Assembly: GCA_963741755.1 (NCBI GenBank)
Contig: CAVUJG010000002.1
Span: 434,001-498,000, forward strand
From: Sva-07 sp963741755
GTDB taxonomy: Bacteria; Actinomycetota; Acidimicrobiia; Acidimicrobiales; Ilumatobacteraceae
DNA: 64,000 nucleotides
Reading direction: 5' to 3'
Under the pieces are notes generated by a model, which worked only from the letters and a program-made list of their open reading frames with translations, did no database searches and was not told the DNA's origin. A program made the position numbers and the translations under genes. Position 1 is the stretch's first letter, and each line of letters begins with the position of its first letter. Below, one piece after another: positions 50,627 through 59,876 of this stretch.

Positions 50627-50648
50627 ACTTGTCTACAACTTGTCTACA
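50627..50648. promoter_or_regulatory. Perfect tandem 11-bp repeat in the divergent icd / acyl-CoA dehydrogenase space
   Basis: ACTTGTCTACA occurs twice, head to tail, without spacer (50627-50637, 50638-50648), one helical turn each. The junction makes TTGTCTACAA, which is close to palindromic (TTGT-CT-ACAA) and resembles operators of GntR-type repressors. It lies 26 bases before the icd start. Confidence 0.6.
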
Positions 50649-50729
50649 CTGTAGCAACGCTGCCCGGATGCTGCACAGGAGCGGGCTCCACCGAAGCGTC
50701 CGGGCGTGCAGCCTCTAATGTCGATGGCG

Positions 50730-51881
50730 ATGGACTTCGACTGGACCCCCGAGCAGATCGCCCTCCGAGACCACGCCCGCAAGGTCGCCACCGAGGCCGT
50801 CGAGCGCTACGGACGCCACAACGACTCGTGGATCAACGGGTTCTCGAAGGACTTCGCCAGGGAGATGGCGGCCCACGGCTGGATCGGCATGACCTGGCCC
50901 GCCGAGTTCGGTGGCGGCGGCCAGCCCGCCATCAACCGACTGATCGTTGGCGAGGAACTGATCGCCGCCGGCGCCCCCATCGCCGCCATGTGGTTCGCCG
51001 ACCGTCAGATGGGTCCCACCCTGATCCACTACGGCACCGCTGACCAGCAGGCCGAGTTCCTCCCCGGAATCCTGTCCGGCGAGACCACCTGGTGCATCGG
51101 CATGTCCGAACCCGACTCGGGCTCCGACCTCGCATCGCTCACGACCAGCGCGGTTCGCGACGGCGACGACTTCGTGATCAACGGCCAGAAGATCTGGACG
51201 AGCTTCGGCGAACTCGCCGACTACTGCTATCTGATCTGCCGTACCGATGCCGACGGCCCGCCCCACAAAGGCATCAGCGAAGTGATCGTCCCCATGGACA
51301 CCCCGGGCATCGAGGTGCGCCCGATCACCGACATGACCACCAATCGCCACTTCTGCGAGGTGTGGTTCTCCGACGTGCGGGTCCCGGTTGCGAATCTCGT
51401 GGGCGTCGAAGGCAACGCGTTCAAGCAGACCATGGCGCAGCTCGAACACGAGCGCGGCGGCATCGACCGCCTCGTGTCGAACCAGGCGCTCTACGTGCTC
51501 GCGCTCGACCGCGCCGATCGCAGCGATCCCCGCGTGCGCCAGGAGATCGCCTCGATCGAGTCCGGCTACCGCATCGGGCGGATCTTGGTGACGCGCGAGG
51601 TGCTGCGTCAGGCACCCGCCGGATTCTCGGCGGCGACCAAGTGCTTCTGCACCGAGCACGAGATCCGCGTCGCCGAGTTCGTGGCCGCGACGTTCGGCGC
51701 CGACGCAATGCTGTGGGACGACGTCACCCGGGGACTCGTGTATGCGCCCGGCTACACGATCATGGGTGGCACCTCGAACATCATGCGCAACATCCTCGGC
51801 GAGCGAGTGCTGGGCCTGCAGCACGCGAACCACGGTGAGTGTCGATCGGACAGGCATTGGCCACTCGAGCTGAGTTCCTGA
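50730..51881 (+). CDS. Acyl-CoA dehydrogenase (possible frameshift at the very end)
   Basis: A 383-residue FAD flavoprotein for the first step of beta-oxidation. It has DFDWTPEQIALRDHARKV at the start, MSEPDSGSDLASLTTSAVRDGDDFVINGQKIWTS, and YAPGYTIMGGTSNIMRNILGERVLGL at the C-terminus. The catalytic Glu in the typical position was not resolved by eye. After VLGL the frame runs HANHGECRSDRHWP to 51881, which is not family-like; a one-base correction near 51818-51824 gives the usual ending REPR and a TGA at 51836-51838, directly before the next gene. ATG 50730 is preferred (50718 and 50724 also in frame). It is divergent from icd. Confidence 0.85.
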   Translation: MDFDWTPEQIALRDHARKVATEAVERYGRHNDSWINGFSKDFAREMAAHGWIGMTWPAEFGGGGQPAINRLIVGEELIAAGAPIAAMWFADRQMGPTLIHYGTADQQAEFLPGILSGETTWCIGMSEPDSGSDLASLTTSAVRDGDDFVINGQKIWTSFGELADYCYLICRTDADGPPHKGISEVIVPMDTPGIEVRPITDMTTNRHFCEVWFSDVRVPVANLVGVEGNAFKQTMAQLEHERGGIDRLVSNQALYVLALDRADRSDPRVRQEIASIESGYRIGRILVTREVLRQAPAGFSAATKCFCTEHEIRVAEFVAATFGADAMLWDDVTRGLVYAPGYTIMGGTSNIMRNILGERVLGLQHANHGECRSDRHWPLELSS

Positions 51882-52729
51882 ATTTCGACGTCGACGGCAC
51901 CCAGCTGGGAGCGCTCTCGTGGACCGGAATCCTCGGCGCTCCCTGCGTCGTGGCCGTACACGGCATCACGTCGAACGCATGGGTCTGGGACCCGCTGGCC
52001 CATCACCTCGCCGGCGCCGCCGATCTCGTTGCCGTCGACCTGCGAGGACGCGGGCGGAGCTACGACGCGCCGGAGCCGTACGGCATCGAACGCCACGCCG
52101 ACGACGTCGCATCGATCGTCGAACAACTCGGCGGACCCGTCGTGTTGATGGGCCACTCGATGGGTGCCTTCGTGGTCGAGATGGTCGCCGAACGGCGGCC
52201 CGAGCTCGTCCGAGATCTCGTCCTCGTCGACGGCGGCACGCCACTGGCCGCTCCACCGGACGGCGACGTCGACGCAGCGCTCGATCGGATGCTCGGCCCC
52301 GGCATCGAACGGATCCGCACCGTCTGGCCCGATCGGGTCTCCTACCACGCGATGTGGGCCTCGCACCCGGCGTTCGGGGCGGGCATCAGCCCCGACCTCG
52401 AACGCAACCTGCTCGCCGACCTGATCGAGGTCGAGGGCGGCTTCCGCACGGCGGTCAGCGAGTCCGCGGTACGCACCGACGGCCGCGACATGCTCACCAA
52501 CGACGAGGTCCGCCATCTCCTCGATCGCCGTCAGCAGCCCACCACGATCGTGCGCGCCGAGTTCGGCATGCTCGGTGCCCCTCCCCCATTCATCACCGAC
52601 GACGTCCGCGCCCGATACCCGCAACACCACTGGATCGACGCCGCGGGATGCAACCACTACACCGTGCTCAACAGTGCCGCTGGAGCGTCGCTCGTGGCGC
52701 AGACAGTGCGCGACATCCGCATCGACTGA
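51839..52729 (+). CDS. Alpha/beta hydrolase
   Basis: A 296-residue alpha/beta hydrolase. It has CVVAVHGITSNAWVWDPLAHHLAGAADLVAVDLRGRG (oxyanion and strand 4), the nucleophile elbow MGHSMGA with Ser near 101, and the His in WIDAAGCNHYTVLNS. The acid is probably in the FGMLGAPPPF region. Substrate not readable. GTG 51839 follows the frame-corrected acyl-CoA dehydrogenase stop immediately, so the two are probably co-transcribed. No signal peptide. Confidence 0.83.
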   Translation: MSIGQALATRAEFLNFDVDGTQLGALSWTGILGAPCVVAVHGITSNAWVWDPLAHHLAGAADLVAVDLRGRGRSYDAPEPYGIERHADDVASIVEQLGGPVVLMGHSMGAFVVEMVAERRPELVRDLVLVDGGTPLAAPPDGDVDAALDRMLGPGIERIRTVWPDRVSYHAMWASHPAFGAGISPDLERNLLADLIEVEGGFRTAVSESAVRTDGRDMLTNDEVRHLLDRRQQPTTIVRAEFGMLGAPPPFITDDVRARYPQHHWIDAAGCNHYTVLNSAAGASLVAQTVRDIRID

Positions 52730-52763
52730 CGACCGCCGACTGGCGGTCATCTACGTTTCGGAC

Positions 52764-53753
52764 ATGGAACACGTCCAGTTCGGCAGAACCGGCTTGAAGG
52801 TGTCTCGGCTGTGCCTCGGCACGATGACCTTCGGGTATCAGAGCGACGACGACACGTCGTTCGCCGTCATGGATGCGGCCGCCGAGTCGGGCATCACGTT
52901 CTTCGACACCGCCGACGTGTACCCGAACGGCGCCCCGCCCGAGCTGTTCGGGCGAACCGAGGAGCTGATCGGGTCGTGGATGCAGGGCAAGCGCGAGCGG
53001 TTCGTCGTGGCCACCAAGTGCTTCTTCCGCACCGGGCCGATGCCGTGGGATGCCGGCAACAGCCGCCAGAACATCATGCGTTCTGTCGAGGACTCGCTCC
53101 GCCGACTGCGCACCGACCACATCGATCTCTACCAGGTGCATTCGTGGGATCCGGTGACGCCGATCGACGAGACACTCCAGGCGATGGACGATCTCGTGCG
53201 TTCGGGCAAGGTGCGCTACGTCGGCTGTTCCAACACGCTCGCCTACCAACTCGCCCGCTCGGTCGGGCGCAGCGAGGTGTTGGGCATCACCCGGTTCGAG
53301 AGTGTGCAGCCTCGCTACAACCTGTTGTTCCGCGAGAACGAACGCGAGCTGTTCCCGCTCTGCGCCGACGAGCGCATCGCGGTGATCCCGTACAACCCGC
53401 TCGCCGGCGGACTGCTCACCGGAAAGCACCGACCGGGAGCGCCGACGGAAGGAACACGTTTCACGCTCGGTCACGCAGGCATGCGGTACCAGGAGCGCTA
53501 CTGGCACGATGCGATGTTCGCAACGGTCGCCGAGTTCCAGCAGGTCGCCGAGGACGCCGGTGTCCCGATGACAACGCTCGCGATCAGATGGGTCCTCGCG
53601 AATCCGGTGATCACCGCGCCGATCCTCGGGGCCTCGCGCCCCGACCAGCTCGCGGCCTCGGTCGCCGCGCTCGATGCACCCCTCGACGACGACGTGAAAC
53701 GCCGTCTCGACGAACTCACCCACGAGTACCGGTTCGGCGACCACGAGCGCTGA
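52764..53753 (+). CDS. Aldo/keto reductase
   Basis: A 329-residue TIM-barrel NADPH oxidoreductase. It begins VQFGRTGLKVSRLCLGTMTFG, has FFDTADVYPNG (catalytic Asp/Tyr), VVATKCFF (Lys), DLYQVHSWDP (His), SNTLAYQLA and IPYNPLAGGLLTGKH (nucleotide contacts), ending with PILGASRPDQLAASV. It resembles the Tas/YajO-like group. The substrate is unknown. It starts 34 bases after the hydrolase gene and is followed by a USP gene after about 97 bases; possibly in the same operon as the hydrolase. Confidence 0.92.
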   Translation: MEHVQFGRTGLKVSRLCLGTMTFGYQSDDDTSFAVMDAAAESGITFFDTADVYPNGAPPELFGRTEELIGSWMQGKRERFVVATKCFFRTGPMPWDAGNSRQNIMRSVEDSLRRLRTDHIDLYQVHSWDPVTPIDETLQAMDDLVRSGKVRYVGCSNTLAYQLARSVGRSEVLGITRFESVQPRYNLLFRENERELFPLCADERIAVIPYNPLAGGLLTGKHRPGAPTEGTRFTLGHAGMRYQERYWHDAMFATVAEFQQVAEDAGVPMTTLAIRWVLANPVITAPILGASRPDQLAASVAALDAPLDDDVKRRLDELTHEYRFGDHER

Positions 53754-53850
53754 GCGGCGCGTCGGGCCCGGCACCGTGTGACGCTCGGTCGACTTGCTAC
53801 GGTGCGACGAGGGAGTCGACGAAGAACATCGCCGACGGAACGGGGGCGAG

Positions 53851-54285
53851 ATGTACGACAAGATCGTGGTGGGCACCGATGGTTCGGCGACTGCCTCGAA
53901 GGCCGTCGAGCACGCTGCGTCGCTCGCAGCGGCAACAGGCGCCCAACTGCACGTCGCCATGGTCACACCGTCGATCCCGATGGTCGTGGCACCCGACATG
54001 TTGATCGCATCGGCAGAGTGGACCGACGCCACCAAGCAGGCGACCCAGACCGCCCTCGAGGTGGCCGCCGCCACCGCTGCCGCCATGGGAGCCGAGGTGA
54101 GCACCCATCAGCTGTCCGGCGATCCCGCGGACGCGTTGCTCGCACTGTGTGAGGACATCGACGCCGACCTGCTCGTGGTCGGCAGCCGTGGCATGCAGGG
54201 CGCTCGACGCTTCCTGCTCGGCAGTGTGTCGAGTCGTTGCGCCCATCACGCCGACCGTTCCGTCCTGATCGTCCACACCGACTGA
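53851..54285 (+). CDS. Universal stress protein (UspA family)
   Basis: A 144-residue single USP domain. Signs are YDKIVVGTDGSATASKAVEHAASLA at the start, ALCEDIDADLLVVGSRGMQGARRFLLGSVSSRCAHHADRSVLIV at the end; the GSRGMxGxxRxLLGS run is the ATP-binding loop, so it is the nucleotide-binding type. Its role is general stress survival. ATG 53851 is chosen over the upstream in-frame start because it gives the family N-terminus and has a purine-rich tract upstream. It is followed by the amidase gene after 8 bases. Confidence 0.9.
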   Translation: MYDKIVVGTDGSATASKAVEHAASLAAATGAQLHVAMVTPSIPMVVAPDMLIASAEWTDATKQATQTALEVAAATAAAMGAEVSTHQLSGDPADALLALCEDIDADLLVVGSRGMQGARRFLLGSVSSRCAHHADRSVLIVHTD

Positions 54286-54293
54286 GGTTCTCC

Positions 54294-55709
54294 ATGGCCA
54301 CGACACTCCCCGACGCCACCGAACTCGCAGCACTCGTCCGTTCGGGCAAGGCATCACCGGCCGAACTCGTCGACGAGGCGATCGCCCGCGTCGAGCGTCT
54401 CGACCCGACGATCAATGCGGTGATCCACGAGCGATTCGAGGCGGCGCGGGCCGAGGCACGCAGCGATCTCCCCGACGGACCGTTCCGGGGTGTCCCGTTC
54501 CTCGTGAAGGACCTCGGCTGCGAGATGGCGGGTGAGCCCCACACCCTTGGAAACCGTGCGCTGCGTGATGCCGACGTCCGCGCCACGCACGACTCATACC
54601 TGTACCAGGCGATCCAGGGAGCCGGGTTCGTCACGCTCGGGCGCACGAACACGCCCGAACTCGGCGGAACGATCACGACCGAACCCGAGGCGTTCGGTCC
54701 CACCCGCAATCCGTGGAACATCGATCACTCGACCGGAGGCTCGTCAGGCGGATCCGCCGCGGCGGTTGCGGCGGGGATGGTGCCAGTCGCGCACGCGAGC
54801 GATGGCGGCGGTTCGATCCGGGTCCCCGCGAGCGAGTGCGGTCTCGTCGGGCTCAAGCCGAGTCGCGGCCGGATCTCCCAGGGGCCGAAGATCGGCGAGG
54901 GGTGGGCCGGCGCAACCACCGATGGGGTGGTGTCGAGGTCGGTGCGCGACACCGCAGCACTTCTCGACATCATGTCGGGGCGCCGTGTCGGAGATCCGTA
55001 CACCGCAGCGCCGCCGACGCGGCCATTCGCCGACGAGGCCGGCGCCGATCCCGGCCGGCTTCGCATCGGGCTTGCCCCGACCCATCGCGGAGTCGACACC
55101 CACGCCGAGTGCGTCGCTGCGGTCGAAGCGGCCGGGTCGCTGCTCGAATCGCTCGGCCACGACGTCGAAGTGGCGCAGCCCAGTGCGTTCTTCGACGACG
55201 AGTTCTCCCGACACTTCGTGACCATCGTGGCCGTGGCGACCGCCGTCGACTTCGTGAACATGGGCGAGTCGATCGGTCGCCCGATCGTCGAGGACGACGT
55301 CGAGGCGAGCAACTGGCTGATGGGATCGATCGGTCGGGCGATCACCGCAGCCGACTACATCGCGTCGGTCAACTGGGTGCACGCCTGGTCACGTCGCATG
55401 CATGCGTGGTGGGACGATTTCGACGTGCTGGTCAGCCCGGTGATCGCCGTCCCGCCCCCGCCGATCGGCTGGCTGAGCGACCCCGATCTCGGCACGGAAC
55501 GGCTCACGAGCATCCTGCAGTTCACCGCCCAGTTCAACGTCAGCGGGCAGCCGGCGATGTCGCTCCCGTTGCACTGGAGTCACGACGGCCTTCCGGTCGG
55601 CGTGCAGTTCGTCGGACCGATCGACGACGAAGCGTTGCTGATCCGCCTCGCGGCGCAGATCGAATCGGCAGCGCCGTGGGCTGACCGCCTCCCGCCGCTC
55701 TACGGCTGA
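54294..55709 (+). CDS. Amidase (amidase signature family)
   Basis: A 471-residue amidase-signature enzyme. The catalytic triad is Lys in FLVKDLG (near residue 72), Ser in the cis-Ser position of the STGGSSGGSAAAVAAG segment (Ser near 148) and the nucleophile Ser in ASDGGGSIRVPA (near 172). It also has GLKPSRGRIS and SPVIAVPPPPIG. It hydrolyses an amide to acid and ammonia; the substrate is not readable, and GatA or nylon-type specificity cannot be excluded, although gatB/C are absent. It follows the USP gene after 8 bases. Confidence 0.9.
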   Translation: MATTLPDATELAALVRSGKASPAELVDEAIARVERLDPTINAVIHERFEAARAEARSDLPDGPFRGVPFLVKDLGCEMAGEPHTLGNRALRDADVRATHDSYLYQAIQGAGFVTLGRTNTPELGGTITTEPEAFGPTRNPWNIDHSTGGSSGGSAAAVAAGMVPVAHASDGGGSIRVPASECGLVGLKPSRGRISQGPKIGEGWAGATTDGVVSRSVRDTAALLDIMSGRRVGDPYTAAPPTRPFADEAGADPGRLRIGLAPTHRGVDTHAECVAAVEAAGSLLESLGHDVEVAQPSAFFDDEFSRHFVTIVAVATAVDFVNMGESIGRPIVEDDVEASNWLMGSIGRAITAADYIASVNWVHAWSRRMHAWWDDFDVLVSPVIAVPPPPIGWLSDPDLGTERLTSILQFTAQFNVSGQPAMSLPLHWSHDGLPVGVQFVGPIDDEALLIRLAAQIESAAPWADRLPPLYG

Positions 55710-55761
55710 CGCCGCACGGCCGGTACAGCGTCGACGCGGGCAGGGCCGACAAGATGTCACG

Positions 55762-56574
55762 ATGACGCTGCGCGTGATGACATGGAACCTGTGGTGGCGG
55801 TTCGGGCCGTGGGAGACACGCCAACGCGCCATCGTCGACACGATCCGCTCCACTGTCCCCGACGTGTTGTGTCTGCAGGAGGCGTGGGCCGACGCCAGCG
55901 GTGCCGGCATGGCCGCGATGCTCTGCGACGAGCTCGGGTACCACGCCGTCAGCAGCACCCCGATCGGACGCCCCGACGTCGGGTTCACCAACGCAGTGCT
56001 CTCGCGCTGGCCGGCACGGCTGCTCACCGACGAGGCACTCCCCCGTGCCGACGGGTCGCCCGGACATCGCCGGGTGGTCGCCGCTGCGGTGTCGACGCCA
56101 TGGGGTGCCTGGCCGATCGCTTCGACCCACCTCGATCACCGCTTCGACGATTCGGCCGCCCGCCAGCTCCAGTGCCGTCGGCTGCTCGAGCTGGCCTCGC
56201 AGTGGCGAGGCGACCCGACGTCCGATCTTCCCGTGATCGTCGGCGCCGACCTCAACGCCGTTTCGGACAGCGCCGAGGTGCGCATGCTGACCGGGCGGGA
56301 GCCGGGAGCACCAGGAATCGTCTTCTCCGACGCGTGGGAGCAGGTGGGCGACGGACCTGGCGAAACCTGGTGCACGACCAATCCGTACGCCGCCGACAGC
56401 GCCTGGCCGAACCGCCGCATCGACTACGTGTTGGTGTCGTGGCCGCGCCCGAAACCGACGGGCAATCCGATCACCGCGGAACTCGTCGGTACCGGCCCGG
56501 TCGACGTCGACGGCACTCCCGTCTGGCCGAGCGACCATGCTGCGGTCGTCGTCGACATCACGACGCCGCACTGA
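55762..56574 (+). CDS. Endonuclease/exonuclease/phosphatase family protein
   Basis: A 270-residue EEP-fold hydrolase. Landmarks are LRVMTWNLWWR (Asn), VLCLQEAW (metal Glu), STHLDHRFDDSAARQLQ (His), VIVGADLNAV (Asp/Asn) and RRIDYVLVS plus PSDHAAVVVDI (Asp-His), in canonical order. The family includes DNases, sphingomyelinases and phosphatases, so the substrate is open. No signal peptide. It starts 52 bases after the amidase gene and is followed by an MFS transporter. Confidence 0.87.
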   Translation: MTLRVMTWNLWWRFGPWETRQRAIVDTIRSTVPDVLCLQEAWADASGAGMAAMLCDELGYHAVSSTPIGRPDVGFTNAVLSRWPARLLTDEALPRADGSPGHRRVVAAAVSTPWGAWPIASTHLDHRFDDSAARQLQCRRLLELASQWRGDPTSDLPVIVGADLNAVSDSAEVRMLTGREPGAPGIVFSDAWEQVGDGPGETWCTTNPYAADSAWPNRRIDYVLVSWPRPKPTGNPITAELVGTGPVDVDGTPVWPSDHAAVVVDITTPH

Positions 56575-56636
56575 CGGACCGCAGTCGGCAGCGCTCTGGT
56601 CCGACCCGGATGGCCGCGCAGTGTCATGCTCACTCG

Positions 56637-57881
56637 ATGACCACGGCCGATCAGGCGACCGCCGTGACGGCACGCCCAGCGAATCCACTGTCGGTTCGCG
56701 CCTACCGATACCTGTGGTTCAACAACGTCGCCTTCTTCCTCGTCGCGAACGCGCAGCGGTTCGTGTTCGGGTGGCTGGTGCTCGACGGTCTGTTGCGCAG
56801 CGAGAGCATCCAAGGACTGGTCGTGTTCACGCTCGGTCTTCCTGCGGCGCTGCTCGTGTTGCAGGCAGGTGCGTGGGCCGACCGCTGGGACCGTCGCAAG
56901 ATGCTGCTGATCACCCAGGTCGCGGGCGGCATCGTCATGGCTGCCACGGCCATCGTCGTGGGGACGGGAGCGGTCAACCTCGGCTGGGTGATCCTGTCGA
57001 CGTTGCTGGCTGGGTCTGCCGCTGCCGTCGGCTCGCCCGTGCGATCGGCGCTCATCCCGATGCTGGTTCCCAGGGAACAGCTCTTCGGCGCAATCGCCCT
57101 GAACGCGATCGCCATCACGCTGTCGATGATCCTCGGGCCCGTGCTCGCCAAGGTGGTCGGCGACCAGTTCGGCTTTGAAGGCGCGTTCTGGTTCCAGGCG
57201 ATCCTGATGTTCGTCGGCGTGCTGTTCCTCCTGCGTCTGGAGATACCAGCGCACGAGGAGGTCCGCGAGCGCCGCTCCGTCCTCGACGAGACACGAACGG
57301 CGCTGCGTCACGTGCTCGACGACCATCACCTCAAGACGCTCTTCGGACTGCTGTTGACGGCGAGCGTGACGATCAACCCGGCCATCATGGTCACGATCCA
57401 GGCCCACGTGAAGGACGAACTGGGCATGGACGCCGGCCAGGCCGCGCTCCCGCTGGCGTTGATGGGCGTCGGCATCGCCATCACGTCGTTCGTGGTCCTC
57501 CGCAAGGGCGACATGAAGAACAAGGGAGCGGTCTTCCAGCGGGCAATGATGTGCGGTGCAGCGATCACGTTCCTCACCGGTCGCACCACCGAGTTCTGGC
57601 AGGTGCTGGTGCTGGCGTTCCTGATGGGCCTTGCCGGAGGGTTCTTCATCAACATGAACCAGGGGCTGGTCCAGGCCAACACGCCCCAAGCCCTGATGGG
57701 CCGAGTGATGGGGCTCTACACGCTCGTCAACGTCGGGTTGATGCCCTTCGGGGCGCTGGCCCTCGGGCTGCTCGCGTCGAAGATCGGTACCGGCAACGCG
57801 ATCAGCCTTGCGGCCGCAATCGGCTTCGCGGTCGTCGCCACGACCTACGTGCGCAACACCGAACTCAGGCGCTTGGGCTGA
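56637..57881 (+). CDS. MFS transporter
   Basis: A 414-residue major facilitator protein with about 11-12 membrane segments (YLWFNNVAFFLVANAQRFVFGWLVL, GLVVFTLGLPAALLVLQAGAWADRWDRRKMLL). The loop 2-3 motif GAWADRWDRRKM fits the conserved GxxxDRxxRR consensus, and a second copy of the motif at FAGPVxG-like positions is weaker. Related members are drug or metabolite exporters (DUF894/enterobactin-type). The substrate is unknown. ATG 56637 is used. The next gene begins 15 bases downstream. Confidence 0.86.
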   Translation: MTTADQATAVTARPANPLSVRAYRYLWFNNVAFFLVANAQRFVFGWLVLDGLLRSESIQGLVVFTLGLPAALLVLQAGAWADRWDRRKMLLITQVAGGIVMAATAIVVGTGAVNLGWVILSTLLAGSAAAVGSPVRSALIPMLVPREQLFGAIALNAIAITLSMILGPVLAKVVGDQFGFEGAFWFQAILMFVGVLFLLRLEIPAHEEVRERRSVLDETRTALRHVLDDHHLKTLFGLLLTASVTINPAIMVTIQAHVKDELGMDAGQAALPLALMGVGIAITSFVVLRKGDMKNKGAVFQRAMMCGAAITFLTGRTTEFWQVLVLAFLMGLAGGFFINMNQGLVQANTPQALMGRVMGLYTLVNVGLMPFGALALGLLASKIGTGNAISLAAAIGFAVVATTYVRNTELRRLG

Positions 57882-57896
57882 ATAGAGTCAACGCAC

Positions 57897-58667
57897 GTGA
57901 CCAACTACGCCACCTACCCGTCTCTCGTCGACCGGGGCGTGTTCATCACCGGCGGTGCGGCCGGGATCGGCAGCGCCATGGTCGAGGAATTTGCGCTGCA
58001 GGGCTCGAAGGTCTTCTTCGTCGACAAGGACGTCGACGCCGCCGAGGAGACCGTCGCTCGATGCGTCGAGCGAGGTGTCATTCATGCACCGCGCTTCGCG
58101 GAGGTCGACCTGCTCGACATCGCGGCGCTGCAGCGTGCCTGTACGTCGGCGGTCGAGGCACTCGGCGGGGTCCACGTGCTCGTCAACAATGCGGCCAGCG
58201 ACGATCGCCACGACTGGCGCGACGTCACCCCGGAGTACTTCGACAACCGGATCAACACGAACCTGCGTCACTACTTCTTCGCGATCCAGGCACTCGCGCC
58301 GCAGATGATCGAGGCCAGGAGTGGCTCGATCATCAACATCGGCTCGAGCAGCTACCTCATGCAGGAAGACATGTTTCCGGGGTATGCCATTGCGAAGTCG
58401 GCTGTCGAAGGCATCACCCGGACGATGGCGCGCACGTTCGGCGTCGACGGGGTGCGGGTCAACACCGTGATGCCCGGCTGGGTTGCGACCGAGCGGCAGC
58501 TCACCAAGTGGTGGACGCCCGAAGGAGAAGCCGGCACCATGCGCGATCAGGCGATCAAGCGACGCATCACCGCGCCCGAGTTCGCCCAGATGGTGCTCTT
58601 CCTCGCTGCCGACGACGGCGCTGCATGCACCGCACAGCACTTTCTCGTCGACGGCGGTCGGTACTGA
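57897..58667 (+). CDS. Short-chain dehydrogenase/reductase
   Basis: A 256-residue SDR. It carries the cofactor motif TGGAAGIGS near residue 18, VNNAAS near 88, the catalytic Ser in NIGSSSYLM and YAIAKSAVEG (YxxxK), and VNTVMPGWVATE. NAD or NADP use: the Asp after strand 2 (FFVDKD) points to NAD. The reaction is an alcohol-ketone conversion on an unknown substrate. GTG 57897 starts right after the MFS gene and fits the N-terminus MTNYATYPSLVDRGVFITGG. The two may form a unit. Confidence 0.91.
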   Translation: MTNYATYPSLVDRGVFITGGAAGIGSAMVEEFALQGSKVFFVDKDVDAAEETVARCVERGVIHAPRFAEVDLLDIAALQRACTSAVEALGGVHVLVNNAASDDRHDWRDVTPEYFDNRINTNLRHYFFAIQALAPQMIEARSGSIINIGSSSYLMQEDMFPGYAIAKSAVEGITRTMARTFGVDGVRVNTVMPGWVATERQLTKWWTPEGEAGTMRDQAIKRRITAPEFAQMVLFLAADDGAACTAQHFLVDGGRY

Positions 58668-58913
58668 TCGAACCGAGCGGCCATACAACGGTGCCACGGA
58701 CCCGGCGGACCCGGCGGAGCGGTGACATTCGACCGTTGTCACCGTCATCTGGTGGGCAGCACGATGAGATCAGAGACGAATCGGTTGGTGGTTGAGGGCC
58801 GACCGGGTTGGTCGACGACGGAGGGTTCGACTCCTTCCCCGGCCCTCAAGCATCGAACTGGTCCGTCCGGTCGAAAGATCCGCCCGTGTCGAGTTCCGGC
58901 GTCGTCGTGCGAG
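58668..58913. other. 246-base intergenic region with a 58-base tRNA-like hairpin
   Basis: No credible gene is seen. TTGAGGGCC (58792-58800) and GGCCCTCAA (58841-58849) form a 9-bp stem. Inside are CGACC/GGTCG and a T-arm-like GAGGG-TTCGACT-CCTTC. It is too short for a full tRNA; it could be a tRNA remnant or a small structured RNA. Upstream, ACAACGGT/ACCGTTGT arms at about 58685-58738 may be a terminator for the SDR gene. Confidence 0.4.
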
Positions 58914-59775
58914 TCAGTCGTCTCCGGCCTTGCCGGGCCAACGAAACACCACGTTGGTGTCCGACCATGTGGGCTCGTTCGCGTCGAGGTACTCACCGAT
59001 CTCGGCGTCGCGATCCTCGGTCAGGCACAGTCGGCGGCGCGCTGGAGGCGATGCGCGTTGCAGGGTCAGCGGTGGCGCTCGCGAGCGCCGGACGCGGCAC
59101 GTCCCATCGTTCGGCGCCGAGGCCGAGTCCGGCAAGCACCTCTGCGAGGTCGTCGGCGGTCGGCTCGGTCGGGCGGACGAGCCCCCAGAAGTGGCGCCAC
59201 GCGTCATTCCAAGCGGTCAGCGGGTGACGGGGCGGTAGCACGAGCACGACGGCGAGTCGTGCATGTGAGGTCAACGCGAGCAGGAACGGCTCGATGTTCG
59301 CGACGTTGTAGGCGACGTGGTGACACACGACGACATCGGCGACAGGGGTGGCGATCGCGACATCGGGCCAACGGCCTTCAATGGTCATCGACCGGACGCC
59401 ACCCAGCGAGGCAGAGCGCGTGAACTCGGCGAGCATCGCCGCGCTCTGGTCGACGCCGATCACCAGCTCAGCGGGCGGAACGAGCGACATCGCGGCACGT
59501 CCGCCACCGCACCCCACGTCGAGTACCGAACCACCGTCGACAGGGAGCACCGAACGCGCGATCTCGGCGGCGCGTGCGTTCCGATCGAGGGTGTCGTCCA
59601 CAACGAACATGGCCGTGTCGTGCCGCCATGGCGACACGGGTGCGTTCGCGAGGATTTCGGCGGGAATCGCCCACCGCTCGAGCTGCTCGGCCCACCGAGC
59701 GGCTGCCTCGGTGATGGTCGGCTCGGGGCCGGGCACCTCGGAGCTCGTGACGGACGACGACGACACGACATCCAC
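58914..59775 (-). pseudogene. SAM-dependent methyltransferase, frameshifted near the 3' end
   Basis: Reconstructed length is about 286 residues. The first frame holds SVLDVGCGGGRAAMSL (motif I near residue 86), VIGVDQSAAML, DVVVCHHVAYNV and VLPPRHPLTAW. After ATADPATRIASS near 59033-59043 the frame is shifted by one extra base; the next frame continues RRRLCLTEDRDAEIGEYL and ends VVFRWPGKAGDD, the usual end of this methyltransferase type. Without the correction the first frame ends in a short Arg-rich tail at 58993. Substrate unknown. Its promoter lies in the about 100-base gap to the divergent lipoprotein gene. Confidence 0.78.
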
Positions 59776-59876
59776 GCTAGTTGGCCGGCGTAACTCGCTC
59801 GGCGTCCCGGTGGAGGGAGCCGCTACACGGCGTACCCGGCCCCAATCCGACCCGGACGGCTACCGTCGGTCGGACG

